DNA of 64,000 nucleotides from Bacillus sp. MUM 116. Lineage in GTDB: Bacteria; Bacillota; Bacilli; Bacillales; Cytobacillaceae. Shown here one piece after another: positions 1 through 8,926 of this stretch. How positions within the stretch are numbered: position 1 is the first letter of the stretch; each line of letters begins with the position of its first letter. Location: assembly GCF_001866655.1 (NCBI RefSeq), contig NZ_MLYR01000018.1:1-64000 (forward strand), in the 5' to 3' direction. The translations under genes and the position numbers were made by a program. The notes under the pieces are model-generated. The model saw only the letters and a program-made list of their open reading frames with translations, made no database searches and was not told where the DNA came from.

Positions 1-69
1 GCATCTTTTCGTAAGAACATTTGCGAAAATTGCCTAGAAACTTAGTAAATGATCCTTATTATGGTCTAA

Positions 70-97
70 ATCCAACAAAGTTTACGAAAAGAGCCTT
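70..97. repeat. Tail of a dispersed Bacillaceae-type repeat
   Basis: The stretch around 76-95 (CAAAGTTTACGAAAAGAGCC) nearly matches 9954-9973 (CAAAGTTTACAAAAACAGCC), which is the right-hand end of the structured repeat at 9778-9975. This suggests that the window opens at the end of another copy of that repeat, with its GC-rich body lost or degenerate. Only the tail is visible. Confidence 0.4.
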
Positions 98-130
98 AAT
101 AAAAAAAGGTAGAGGAGGAGATAAACTTTA

Positions 131-397
131 TTGAAAAGAAGATGGCTGATTTCGTTAAGTTGTATTGTTTTTCTTGTAGCTATAATACGCTAAATAGTTA
201 GGCTTATTATAGAGGATGGCAGATCTAAAGTTATGGTTGTTATAAAAAATGAAGCTGATAGAGAGTATTGGAAAATATTTAAATCAGGAGCAGAAAAAGC
301 ATTTGATGATTTTAAGATAGATGGTAAAGTAGTTGCACCTGTTTCTAAATCTCAAATTACAGAGCAGGAGATTAAGCTATTGAAGGTGGTTTTGTGA
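131..397 (+). pseudogene. Truncated sugar ABC transporter substrate-binding protein remnant
   Basis: A strong RBS (AGGAGGAG, 112-120) precedes a TTG start at 131 and a hydrophobic signal-peptide-like N-terminus (LKRRWLISLSCIVFLVAIIR). An in-frame TAA at 191-193 interrupts it. The same frame then continues with VMVVIKNEADREYWKIFKSG and a following GAEKAFDDF, which reads like the first beta strand and helix of a periplasmic-binding-protein fold of the ribose/galactose type (family knowledge). The frame ends at 397, after only about 65 mature residues, where a real protein would run on for about 250 more. The nonsense codon and the missing C-terminus together indicate a dead fragment. The family call rests on one short block and is tentative. 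Confidence 0.5.
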
Positions 398-632
398 TTT
401 AAAAATTTTTTGTCCGAATCCGTAAGAATTAGCAAACCTTTTTAATTTTAAAAGCTTCCAAAAGCTTTCTGAAGTTTGGACTAGCCTTTAGACAATAAGA
501 AATAATCATCTATCCGACCTTGCCCCGATACACAAAAAGGGTAAGGTTGTTTAGTTTTCGCTTGAAGCTTTCATGGTAATAAAAGTAAATATTACAAGGG
601 AAAATTTAATAGTTCAATGAAGATGAAAAAAT

Positions 633-675
633 AGAAATCAAATAATCTATAAGGTAAATAGATTATTTGATTTCT
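633..675. repeat. Perfect 17-bp inverted repeat (stem-loop)
   Basis: AGAAATCAAATAATCTA (633-649) is exactly complementary to 659-675, leaving a 9-base loop. The stem is AT-rich and has no following T-run on the + strand. It lies in a gene-free stretch (398-1018) that otherwise holds only the REP-like element at 777-830. It could be an old bidirectional terminator or a protein-binding dyad. Confidence 0.6.
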
Positions 676-776
676 AAGATAGGCCGATTCAATATTTGCA
701 ATCACTATTTTGTCGATTGGTTATACAAAAGCTATTTAATTGCACCTTCATTTTATTGGGGGCAATCAAAAACAAA

Positions 777-830
777 GTGACAGGCACCGTTTGTGGACAT
801 TTGACTGTTTTGTCCACGATAGATGGACAG
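777..830 (+). repeat. REP-like element, copy 1
   Basis: It starts with GTGACAGGCACCG, followed by GTGGACA (793-799) and its exact complement TGTCCAC (811-817), then a third GGACA at 825-829. The same arrangement recurs at 15174, 16218, 17332 and 20017, and in reverse at 20483. These copies lie near a Y1 transposase (17610) of the class that mobilises REP elements. Confidence 0.7.
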
Positions 831-1018
831 TGTATTTTTAAAGGAGAAAATGGTAGAAACGCAAGAAGAATTTTCCCTTTATTAGACAAATTTTGCTATG
901 TATTACCAATGTTCGTGCTGTTAATGTCAATCTTTATCGAGAAGTATTTGTTTCCAACAAGAATTAGTAGATTTAAAATTAAGAATGTTAGGATAAGAAA
1001 ATTTAGGAGGTCTTTCTA

Positions 1019-2497
1019 TTGAAAAAAAGAAAAAAAGGAGCGGCTCTTGTAGCCAGCAGTGTTTTAGCCATTTCTCTAGCATCTTTTAATCTTCACACAT
1101 CTGCTGCAGTACAAAGTAAAAACTACCTCATTGCTTACAATCAATCACTACCTAAAGACTATCAAACTGCCATTAAAAATGCCGGTGGGGAGGTCTTAAA
1201 CGCTATTCCGGAAATTGGTGGATTAGAAGTTCGTTCGTCTGATCCTAATTTTCTAAACAATTTAAAGCCTAATTCGGGTATAGCTGCTGCTAATGTGGAA
1301 ATGTCTCATAAATTGGATGATGAGCAACCTGCGGGGGCGGATGGAAAGCCTGTTACACTTCATCCTGATGCTGATGGTACATATTGGAGCTCACAATGGG
1401 ATATTCGTCATTTAACCAACGAAGGAAAATCGTTCAAAATTGAATCTGGTGGTACAGAAACAAATGGAAAGGTCACTCATAAAGCCATTGTCGGGGTAAT
1501 TGACACAGGTATTGATGCCAACCACCCTGACTTAAAAGCAAACTATGTCGGTGGTCAAAGCTTTGTTCCTAAAGGTGGCTATCCAGGGAATGACTTGTCT
1601 GAAACAGGTAATCCTAACGATGTGCTTGACCGTGAAGGCCATGGTACTCACGTGGCTGGTTCTATTGCGGCCAATGGAAAGGTAAAGGGGGTCGGACCTG
1701 ATTTAGGAATTCGGGCATACCGAATTTTTGACTCAAGCGGTAATGCTCCAACCGGACCAATAGTCGAAGCAATTGTTCAGGCAGCCAAAGATAAAGTGGA
1801 CGTTATTAATATGTCAATTGGCGGATTTGATAATTTGAAATATTACTATGAGGGATCTCGTTATAGTGATATTGCCGATGTTTTACTTTGGAAACGGGCA
1901 GTTAAATATGCTGTAAATAATAATGTAACTGTTGTAGCTGCTGCTGGAAATGAATCACTGAATTATGCTGATAAAAAATCACTTACTGATTATATGAATG
2001 AAAACTATGGTAGTGCAAACTTAGTTTACAAAGGGGTATCGATTGAAACACCTGGAGGGGTTCCAGGAGTTATTACCGTATCTTCGTCCAATAAGTGGTC
2101 AACAGATCAATTAGCCTTCTATTCAAACTATGGAAATAGTTTCATTGATGTTGCTGCTCCTGGAGGTGACAACGGTCCATTATATGCTCAGACAGGTGAT
2201 TTAAGTAAACGTGATTTTACGTATCGTGCGTTGTCTACATGGCCAACATATTTGGCCCCATATTTCACAACAATTGACCCTGAACATCCAGGTTACGCCT
2301 ATTTGCATGGAACTTCCATGGCTTCTCCAAAAGTTGCCGGTATTGCAGGGGTTATTAAAGCATCACATCCAAACTATAATCCTGCTCAAGTTCAAGCTCT
2401 AATTGAAAAAACGGCAATAGATTTAGGGAAACCGGGACATGATCAATATTATGGGCAAGGTGAAGCGAACGCTTATAACGCCTTGACTGGTAAATAA
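1019..2497 (+). CDS. Secreted subtilisin-family serine protease (S8)
   Basis: Extracellular endopeptidase. Start TTG at 1019 is supported by AGGAGG at 1005-1010; the upstream ATG-initiated frame has no such support. A signal peptide (lysine-rich start, hydrophobic stretch 8-24, cleavage after about 30) is followed by a short propeptide-like region to about 120. The peptidase_S8 domain shows all catalytic residues: Asp162 in VIDTG, His208 in GHGTH, oxyanion Asn311 in AAGNES, and Ser433 in GTSMASP. At 492 residues with no C-terminal extension it is a simple secreted subtilase, with insertions between His and Ser. It is the only gene in its transcription unit: upstream is debris and downstream is a strong terminator. 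The family is certain; the substrate is unknown. Confidence 0.95.
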   Translation: MKKRKKGAALVASSVLAISLASFNLHTSAAVQSKNYLIAYNQSLPKDYQTAIKNAGGEVLNAIPEIGGLEVRSSDPNFLNNLKPNSGIAAANVEMSHKLDDEQPAGADGKPVTLHPDADGTYWSSQWDIRHLTNEGKSFKIESGGTETNGKVTHKAIVGVIDTGIDANHPDLKANYVGGQSFVPKGGYPGNDLSETGNPNDVLDREGHGTHVAGSIAANGKVKGVGPDLGIRAYRIFDSSGNAPTGPIVEAIVQAAKDKVDVINMSIGGFDNLKYYYEGSRYSDIADVLLWKRAVKYAVNNNVTVVAAAGNESLNYADKKSLTDYMNENYGSANLVYKGVSIETPGGVPGVITVSSSNKWSTDQLAFYSNYGNSFIDVAAPGGDNGPLYAQTGDLSKRDFTYRALSTWPTYLAPYFTTIDPEHPGYAYLHGTSMASPKVAGIAGVIKASHPNYNPAQVQALIEKTAIDLGKPGHDQYYGQGEANAYNALTGK

Positions 2498-2505
2498 ATA
2501 AACTT

Positions 2506-2556
2506 AAGACTTACCTAAAATGCATGCTAAAAATATTTTGGGTAAGTCTTTTTTTA
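2506..2556 (+). terminator. Rho-independent terminator of the subtilase gene
   Basis: AAGACTTACC (2506-2515) pairs with GGTAAGTCTT (2541-2550), followed by a run of eight T (2549-2556). It begins 9 bases after the stop codon. Confidence 0.85.
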
Positions 2557-2669
2557 TTGGTGGAAATAGTAGTATCTGGCACGATGCGAAATTTTCATAT
2601 GATACTTTTTACGCATGTTTACAACTGCAAAGGCAAATAATGACTTCATGAGTACTACAGTTGTGAAGG

Positions 2670-3392
2670 ATGAATGAATTGGAGCACTATGTGATTTTAT
2701 CAATATTTCGTACACTTGTTTCCTATTTTATTTTAATGGTCGTCACCTACTGGCTGGGAAAACAGGTCAACGCCCATAAAAACTACTATAATTTCGCCTT
2801 ATCGATTTCCATTGGTTCTTTTATTGCAAACATGGCTTTTGATATTGATCTTAAATTTTTTCCGATGCTTGCCTCTTTTCTGACACTGATGATTATTTAT
2901 TTTGCCATGTCTTATATTTCAGCTAACAGCAGACTTTTTCGCAAATGGTTCTCCGGTCAGCCCACGGTTATTATTGAAAATGGCAAACTTTTAGATTCTA
3001 ATATGAAGAAGGTAAAATACACGCTCGATCATTTGAATTTGCAATTAAGGGAGCAGGGAATCTTTGATATTGTTGAGGTGGAATATGCACTACTTGAGGT
3101 CAGTGGGAATTTATCTGTTTTAAAAAAAACACCTTATCAACTTGTTACCAAAAAAGATCTTAATCTTAATCAGCCTAATCAAAAAAATACTCTTCCAATA
3201 GAACTGATTATGGATGGAGAGGTCATCGAAAAAAACCTTAATGGACCTTATTCCAGACAATGGCTAGAACAAGAATTGAAAACCAGAAGATTAGAAATAA
3301 AAAACATTCATTATGCGGTCATTGGAACCAATGGTTCTTTTTTTATTGACCTTTATCAGGACCATTTGAAGTCACCGGTCGATAAGGAGTAG
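2670..3392 (+). CDS. DUF421 / YetF-family membrane protein
   Basis: A 240-residue inner-membrane protein. Three predicted transmembrane helices occupy about residues 8-85 (including FRTLVSYFILMVVTYWLG and a long hydrophobic block ending in IYFAMSYISA). A soluble C-terminal region follows with the family signature: GQPTVIIENGK, then the LDHLNLQLREQGIFDIVEVEYALLE-type core near residues 118-143, and a second half-domain. This is the YetF/YkjA/YdfS architecture known from Bacillus, where some members are spore-associated but the biochemical role is not established. The ATG at 2670 has only a weak, overlapping GAAGGA, so the start could be later. It is transcribed toward the opuA operon and separated from it by a shared bidirectional terminator. 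Confidence 0.85.
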   Translation: MNELEHYVILSIFRTLVSYFILMVVTYWLGKQVNAHKNYYNFALSISIGSFIANMAFDIDLKFFPMLASFLTLMIIYFAMSYISANSRLFRKWFSGQPTVIIENGKLLDSNMKKVKYTLDHLNLQLREQGIFDIVEVEYALLEVSGNLSVLKKTPYQLVTKKDLNLNQPNQKNTLPIELIMDGEVIEKNLNGPYSRQWLEQELKTRRLEIKNIHYAVIGTNGSFFIDLYQDHLKSPVDKE

Positions 3393-3482
3393 GGATTGTT
3401 TATCAGGAAGGTTTTTGTCTAAAAAACAGATCGAAACGCGGATAAAAGTCTTCAATTCGATGATAAAATGTAAGTTAGCATC

Positions 3483-3517
3483 AAAAAACGGGTGGAGACA
3501 GGCACCACCCGTTTTTT
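3483..3517. terminator. Bidirectional terminator with a REP-like loop
   Basis: AAAAAACGGGTGG (3483-3495) is perfectly complementary to CCACCCGTTTTTT (3505-3517). The loop and foot read AGACAGGCA, so the core is GGTGG-AGACAGGCACC, close to the GTGACAGGCACC head of the REP-like family. It serves the convergent DUF421 gene and opuAC. Confidence 0.85.
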
Positions 3518-3524
3518 GTAGAAT

Positions 3525-4412
<888 letters not shown>

Positions 4413-5264
4413 TTAGGCAGTTCCCCTTTGTTTTTTATTTTTTCCTATATGTTGTGTAATCCGGTCAAGAATGATGGCAATCACAACAATCGAAAGACCG
4501 GCTTCGAACCCTTTCCCAATTTGAATCTGAGTCACTGCTCGGTAGACATCCGCACCGAGACCCGGAGCCCCGACCATGGAAGCAATGACGACCATGGAAA
4601 GCGCGAGCATTATACTTTGGTTAATTCCTGCCATGATGGTTGGCATTGCAAGAGGCAATTGCACTTTTAGCAATCGCTGTCTAGTTGTAGAACCAAAAGC
4701 CTCGGTCGCTTCGATAATATCAGCTGGAACCTGCTGGATACCGAGAATCGTTAAGCGGATGGTCGGCGGCATCGCAAAAATGACCGATGCAACAACCCCT
4801 GGGACGACACCGATATTAAAAAAGAAAATGGCTGGAATCAGATAGACAAAGGCAGGCATTGTTTGCATAAAGTCCAGAACCGGTGTCACAGTTTGTTTGA
4901 CTGCCTGTTTTTGCGAAGCCCATATTCCAATCGGTATTCCTAATACAATCGAAATGATGACGGCTGTTAACACAAGAGCTAATGTTTCAAGCATTGGGTC
5001 CCAATAGCCGAGATTGGCGATTAAAAAGAGACCGACCAATGTAAAAAGCGCAATTCCCTTGTTGGCAATTTTCCAGGCAAGCAGTGTTAATAGAATCATA
5101 AATATATAGGAAGGGATATAGCCAAATCCTTTGACTAACCCATCGACAAAAGACTCGAGCACTCCAGTAATGCCGTCAAATGCCACAGCAAAGGCGGTTG
5201 TCAGCCAATTGACAAACGCATCTACCCAATCAGCAATTGGGAGTTTAGGAAACCATTTTTCCAT
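4413..5264 (-). CDS. opuAB: Glycine betaine ABC transporter permease
   Basis: Membrane subunit of OpuA, 283 residues (family about 282). After an amphipathic N-terminal segment come several hydrophobic helices. The ProW/OpuAB-type BPD_transp_1 EAA loop is visible near residues 187-210 (EATEAFGSTTRQRLLKVQLP), the contact surface for the ATPase OpuAA. It lies 3 bases downstream of opuAA and directly abuts opuAC, so the three form one operon in the order ATPase, permease, binding protein, as in Bacillus subtilis. Confidence 0.95.
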   Translation of the reverse strand: MEKWFPKLPIADWVDAFVNWLTTAFAVAFDGITGVLESFVDGLVKGFGYIPSYIFMILLTLLAWKIANKGIALFTLVGLFLIANLGYWDPMLETLALVLTAVIISIVLGIPIGIWASQKQAVKQTVTPVLDFMQTMPAFVYLIPAIFFFNIGVVPGVVASVIFAMPPTIRLTILGIQQVPADIIEATEAFGSTTRQRLLKVQLPLAMPTIMAGINQSIMLALSMVVIASMVGAPGLGADVYRAVTQIQIGKGFEAGLSIVVIAIILDRITQHIGKNKKQRGTA

Positions 5265-5267
5265 GTA

Positions 5268-6515
5268 CTATACACCTCTACTTTCTTGGTCGGATGCGAC
5301 CTCGGATTTCGCGGTTTCGAATTGATTGATGGTTTCATTGTTTCCCGCGAGCGCAGCAATGACGGCTCCCCTGACAAGAATTCCGGTCAGTCGCTGTTTT
5401 TCATCGACAACTGCTACCGGAATGGAGGCAGTGGAGACTTTTTCGAATAAATCCGTTAACAAAGTATCCGGTGACACAGTTGCAACATCTGTTTGTAAAA
5501 TTTCTTGGACTAACGCGCCGCGCTCAAGGGCATCTTTTGCTTCAGAGGCGGTAATCGCTCCGAGCAGGTTTTTCTTTTTATCCACGACATAAATACTCGA
5601 GATTCCTAGTTCTTTCATCATTTTTAGTGCAACCCTTGGACCTTTTTCAATCGAAACAGACTCGGCACGTTTCATCACGTGTCCGGCTGTTAATACCTTG
5701 GAAAGGTCAACATCCTCTACGAATCTCTCAACATAGTCGTTTGATGGATTGATAAGAATTTCCTCCGGTGTTCCAATTTGGACAATCGAACCATCCTTCA
5801 TCAAGGCAATGCGGTCGCCAATTCTCAGTGCTTCATCCAAATCATGGGTGATAAAGACAATCGTCTTTTTCATGGTTGCTTGAAGTTCGAGTAGTTCATC
5901 CTGCATATCCTTGCGAATGAGGGGGTCGAGTGCACTGAAGGCTTCGTCCATAAGGAGGATATCAGCATCATTTGCGAGAGCCCGCGCTAATCCAACCCGT
6001 TGCTGCATGCCGCCGCTCAGCTGTTTCGGGTACTGGTTTTCATATCCCTCAAGCCCGACAAGCTTTAAAGCTTCAAGCGCTTTTTGTTTACGGGTTTCTT
6101 TTGCGACGCCTTGAACCTCCAGCCCGTATTCGGTATTTTCTAATACGGTTCGATGGGGGAGGAGAGCGAATTTCTGGAAGACCATGCTGATTTTTTTACG
6201 GCGCACGTTCCGAAGCTGCTCTTTGTTCATTTTTACAATATCTTGCCCGTCTATAAGGACTTCGCCGGATGTGGGCTCAATCAAACGGTTGATCATCCGC
6301 ACCAATGTGGATTTGCCGCTACCGGACAGACCCATGATGACAAAAATTTCGCCGGCTTCGACTTCGAAATTGGCCTGGCTGACTCCAACGGTTGCGCCGG
6401 TTTTCTTTAAGATGCTCTGTTTGGTTTCCCCTTCTTTTAAAAGTTGAAGGGCTGTTTTTGATTTTCCAAAAACCTTTGTGACGTTACGAACTTGAATTTT
6501 ATAGTTGTTACTCAT
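5268..6515 (-). CDS. opuAA: Glycine betaine ABC transporter ATPase with CBS domains
   Basis: ATPase of the OpuA importer (415 residues; family about 418). Walker [10 protein letters not shown] is near residue 64, the signature LSGGMQQR near 165, Walker [14 protein letters not shown] near 188, and the switch His in ITHD near 221. Residues about 280-400 form tandem CBS domains ([15 protein letters not shown] and a second copy ending in [12 protein letters not shown]). In lactococcal OpuA these sense ionic strength; the same role here is inferred. It is the first gene of the operon and divergent from gbsR, with a 12-bp palindrome in the shared upstream region. Confidence 0.96.
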   Translation of the reverse strand: MSNNYKIQVRNVTKVFGKSKTALQLLKEGETKQSILKKTGATVGVSQANFEVEAGEIFVIMGLSGSGKSTLVRMINRLIEPTSGEVLIDGQDIVKMNKEQLRNVRRKKISMVFQKFALLPHRTVLENTEYGLEVQGVAKETRKQKALEALKLVGLEGYENQYPKQLSGGMQQRVGLARALANDADILLMDEAFSALDPLIRKDMQDELLELQATMKKTIVFITHDLDEALRIGDRIALMKDGSIVQIGTPEEILINPSNDYVERFVEDVDLSKVLTAGHVMKRAESVSIEKGPRVALKMMKELGISSIYVVDKKKNLLGAITASEAKDALERGALVQEILQTDVATVSPDTLLTDLFEKVSTASIPVAVVDEKQRLTGILVRGAVIAALAGNNETINQFETAKSEVASDQESRGV

Positions 6516-6600
6516 GGATTCACCTCAATTTTTCCAACTGACTACTCTATTGTAGGTTATTTTGGATTTATTGGGCAATCTTGGTATTGCGCCAAATCTG

Positions 6601-6639
6601 TTCATAAAGTACGTACAGAAAAAACTTTATAAAGTGAAT
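6601..6639. promoter_or_regulatory. Candidate GbsR operator between opuAA and gbsR
   Basis: ACTTTATAAAGT (6624-6635) is a perfect 12-bp palindrome. TTCATAAAGT (6601-6610) is a further copy of its right arm, and the palindrome is extended by GAA, mirroring the TTC of that copy. It lies 86-109 bases upstream of opuAA and just before gbsR. MarR-type regulators bind such dyads, and GbsR represses glycine-betaine genes in Bacillus subtilis (family knowledge). The assignment is inference from position. Confidence 0.45.
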
Positions 6640-6744
6640 TCTAATTTTTCTTACAATTACTCCGGAATGCTCCCAAATCCTCCCTAACTGGCTCCTTTAC
6701 TTTTCAATTTTTCATGATAATCTAATAAAGGACACGATTGTAAA

Positions 6745-7296
6745 GTGAGTGTGAAGAGGATCATGGATGGAGAACAAAAGCTTGAGCATGCCCGCGAGCG
6801 GGTGATTGAGGCGATTTCTCAAAATATGAATTTATATGGAGTTACGGAATCCGTTGGACGTTTATATGGGGCTTTATATTTTCAAGAGGGTCCTTTAACT
6901 TTAGATGAAATGAAGGAAGAGCTAGGGATGAGCAAGACGAGTATGAGCACATCCGTCCGAAGTCTTTTAGAGTTGAAAATGGTTGGAAAGGTTTGGCGGA
7001 AAGGAGTCAGGAAGGACCTCTATCAGGCCGAGCCAGACTGGTATCAAACCTTTATTGATTTTTTTACGATTAAGTGGAGAGCCGGCATCTCGATTAATGT
7101 CTCGGCGATGGAAAAATCACTCCGGGAATTACGGCAGCTTTTAGAGGATGATAGTGTCGAGGAGCTGACGAAAGAGAAGGTCCGGTTGGACATTGAAAAA
7201 CTAACTGCTGCCCTTGAATACTATGATTGGGTGAACCGGTTAGTGGATAGTTTTGAGTCTGAGGAGATATTTGAGTTTATTCCGAAGAAGAGATAG
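6745..7296 (+). CDS. gbsR: GbsR/OpcR-type MarR-family repressor
   Basis: A 183-residue DNA-binding protein of the GbsR branch (family about 180). The winged helix-turn-helix spans about residues 45-100 (MKEELGMSKTSMSTSVRSLL, then the wing with VWRKGVRKDLYQ). A C-terminal helical half (FTIKWRAGISINVSAM and two long helices) mediates dimerisation and, in GbsR, choline sensing. The start is uncertain: GTG 6745, GTG 6751 and ATG 6763 are in frame, and the best SD-like sequence (AAGAGGA, 6754-6760) is too close to the ATG. Divergent orientation from opuA suggests it controls betaine uptake here, rather than gbsAB as in Bacillus subtilis. Confidence 0.88.
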   Translation: MSVKRIMDGEQKLEHARERVIEAISQNMNLYGVTESVGRLYGALYFQEGPLTLDEMKEELGMSKTSMSTSVRSLLELKMVGKVWRKGVRKDLYQAEPDWYQTFIDFFTIKWRAGISINVSAMEKSLRELRQLLEDDSVEELTKEKVRLDIEKLTAALEYYDWVNRLVDSFESEEIFEFIPKKR

Positions 7297-7303
7297 CTTG
7301 TAT

Positions 7304-7336
7304 GAAGGAAACCTTTAAAGTGGGTTTCCTTTTTTT
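7304..7336 (+). terminator. Terminator of gbsR
   Basis: AAGGAAACC (7305-7313) pairs with GGGTTTCCTT (7322-7331), followed by seven T. It begins 8 bases after the gbsR stop. Confidence 0.85.
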
Positions 7337-7349
7337 CGGAAGATTGCTT

Positions 7350-7860
7350 TGATTGGGGACAAAATGAACGGCGATTTTGGGTAAAGTGTCTTCAATAAGC
7401 ACGATAGGGGACAAAATCAGAAGTGAAACTGGTAAAGTGTATTCAATAAGCACGATAGGGGACAAAATCAGAAGTGAAACTGGTAAAAGTGTCTTCAATA
7501 AGCATGATAGGGGACAAAATCAGAAGTGAAACTGGTAAAGTGTATTCAATAAGCACGATAGGGGACAATATCAGAAGTGAAACTGGTAAAGTGTCTTCAA
7601 TAAGCACGATAGGGGACAATATCAGAAGTGAAACTGGTAAAAGTGTCTTCAATAAGCATGATAGGGTACAAAATCAGAAGTGAAACTGGTAAAGTGTATT
7701 CAATAAGCACGATAGGGGACAAAATCAGAAGTGAAACTGGTAAAAGTGTCTTCAATAAGCACGTTAGGGGACAATATAAGAAGTGAAACTGGTAAAAGTG
7801 TCTTCAATAAGCTCGATAGGAGACAAAATCAGAGATGCAACTAAGAAAAATGTCTCCTAT
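7350..7860. repeat. 51/52-bp tandem repeat array (about nine units)
   Basis: Unit starts (GTAAA(A)GTGT) fall at 7381, 7432, 7483, 7535, 7586, 7637, 7689, 7740 and 7792, with a partial leading unit from 7350. The unit alternates between 51 and 52 bp depending on one extra A in GTAAAAGTG. The core is TCTTCAATAAGCACGATAGG followed by GGACAAAATC. The final unit reads ATAGGAGACA (7816-7825) and is closed by its perfect complement TGTCTCCTAT (7851-7860). Units are contiguous without spacers, so this is not CRISPR. Reading frames through it on both strands are repeat artefacts. Confidence 0.95.
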
Positions 7861-7880
7861 AACAACATTTCATATTGCAA

Positions 7881-7911
7881 AATAAAAGAATCACCCGCCA
7901 TTGGCGGGTGA
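7881..7911 (-). terminator. Terminator of the SH3-domain protein gene
   Basis: TCACCCGCCA (7891-7900) pairs with GGCGGGTGA (7903-7911). Read on the minus strand, the hairpin is followed by TTCTTTTATTTT. It lies 8 bases after the stop codon of the gene that starts at 8653. Confidence 0.85.
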
Positions 7912-7918
7912 CCCTCCT

Positions 7919-8653
7919 TTACTTCTTCTTTAAGCCTTTTAAAATTGTAACAGTTTTTCCTTTATTGGTTGTTTTCACGAGTCCGATGTTTTGGGCAAAA
8001 TAGGAGGTATAGCCGGAATCCTCTTTGACGACAACACAATTTTTAAAGGTCCCGGCCGGGGTTTTGACGGTTTCCGTCATAGAAGAAATCCGTGCCTTGC
8101 CATCACCTTCATAGCCGATATCCCATGATTGTCCTACTTTTACCGGGTATTTAATCTCGATATAGTATTCGGATTCAATCCACCCAGTGTACAAACCTTT
8201 GCTGTCTTCGTGAACAATGAACAATTGTTTTCCATATGTTTTAGAGGATTGATACCATTGATCCCAGCTATGATCATATTTTTTTCCGGTGGAGATTAAT
8301 TGATAGGTACCATCTTGACCTTGATAAGTGTATATTTTGGTTTTGTCGAGTAGGTAGCTAGGACGTTTTCCATCCGTGAATTTCAGATATATCGTGTACA
8401 CATAGGCTTTTTTCGATTTGTAGCGAATTTCGGACCATTTTCCTTGCCCTGTTTTCGAATAAACGGTGATTAAGGAGCCTTTTTTTAAGGAGCCTATTTT
8501 TTTGGCATTAAGGCTCGGTTTTTCTCTTACATTTAATATACTTGCCGTTACGGTTGCGGTCGATTTTGAAACCGCCTCTGCAGGGATATTAAATGAAATA
8601 AAGATCCCAAATAGTAGAGTAAGTAGAATCGTTACTTTTAACAGAGATTTCAA
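7919..8653 (-). CDS. Secreted SH3b-domain protein with lipoprotein-like C-terminal domain
   Basis: Probable secreted cell-wall-associated protein. I place the start at TTG 8653 because GGAGG (8661-8665 on the minus strand) lies 7 bases upstream and it gives a proper signal peptide (hydrophobic VTILLTLLFGIFISF, cleavage after PAEAV); the frame is open further upstream, but no signal peptide begins there. This gives 244 residues. Residues about 33-95 are a bacterial SH3 domain (ATVTASILNVREKPS, then GSLKKGSLITVYSK). The rest resembles domains found beside LysM or SH3 repeats in Bacillus, with the pattern TPAGTFKNCVVVKE and FAQNIGLVKT. Enzymatic motifs are absent. Function beyond wall association is unknown. 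Confidence 0.8.
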   Translation of the reverse strand: MKSLLKVTILLTLLFGIFISFNIPAEAVSKSTATVTASILNVREKPSLNAKKIGSLKKGSLITVYSKTGQGKWSEIRYKSKKAYVYTIYLKFTDGKRPSYLLDKTKIYTYQGQDGTYQLISTGKKYDHSWDQWYQSSKTYGKQLFIVHEDSKGLYTGWIESEYYIEIKYPVKVGQSWDIGYEGDGKARISSMTETVKTPAGTFKNCVVVKEDSGYTSYFAQNIGLVKTTNKGKTVTILKGLKKK

Positions 8654-8802
8654 AGCTACCCCTCCATTTCTTTTATTACTATAATTGTAACCAACTGGAA
8701 AATAGAGGGTAAACCAATATAATAACAAATATTCAGACAATCCACGACGACAAAGCATGGAAAATGTAGAAGATTGGAGAGTTTTGAAAAGGGACGTTAG
8801 GT

Positions 8803-8849
8803 TTCGACAAAATTCGGGTGGTGATAGGCGCCGCATGAGTTTTGTCGAA
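8803..8849. repeat. Hairpin with variant REP-like core
   Basis: TTCGACAAAA (8803-8812) is perfectly complementary to TTTTGTCGAA (8840-8849). The loop contains GGGTGGTGATAGGCGCCGC, a variant of the GGTGACAGGCACC head of the REP-like family. It lies in the intergenic space between the SH3 and LysM/3D genes (8654-8876), which contains nothing else recognisable. Confidence 0.6.
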
Positions 8850-8876
8850 TCAAATTACCATAATTCCTTTCGTAAC

Positions 8877-8920
8877 AAAAAAATCCCAAATGTGCGATTT
8901 CTCGACACTTGGGATTTTTT
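8877..8920 (-). terminator. Terminator of the LysM/3D protein gene
   Basis: ATCCCAA (8883-8889) pairs with TTGGGAT (8909-8915), extended by TGT/ACA. On the minus strand it is followed by a T-rich stretch (8877-8883 complement). It starts 7 bases after the stop at 8927. Confidence 0.8.
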
Positions 8921-8926
8921 AAATTA

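Noticed and set aside
696-1022. A 108-codon open frame on the + strand before the subtilase
   Set aside because: It runs through the REP-like element, has no RBS at its start and no recognisable protein pattern; the subtilase RBS lies at its end.
7277-7683. Open frames of repetitive LPVSLLILSPIVLIE and SISTIGDNIRSETGK sequences
   Set aside because: They are translations of the 51/52-bp DNA repeat on each strand, with no RBS; period changes between 51 and 52 break the frame.
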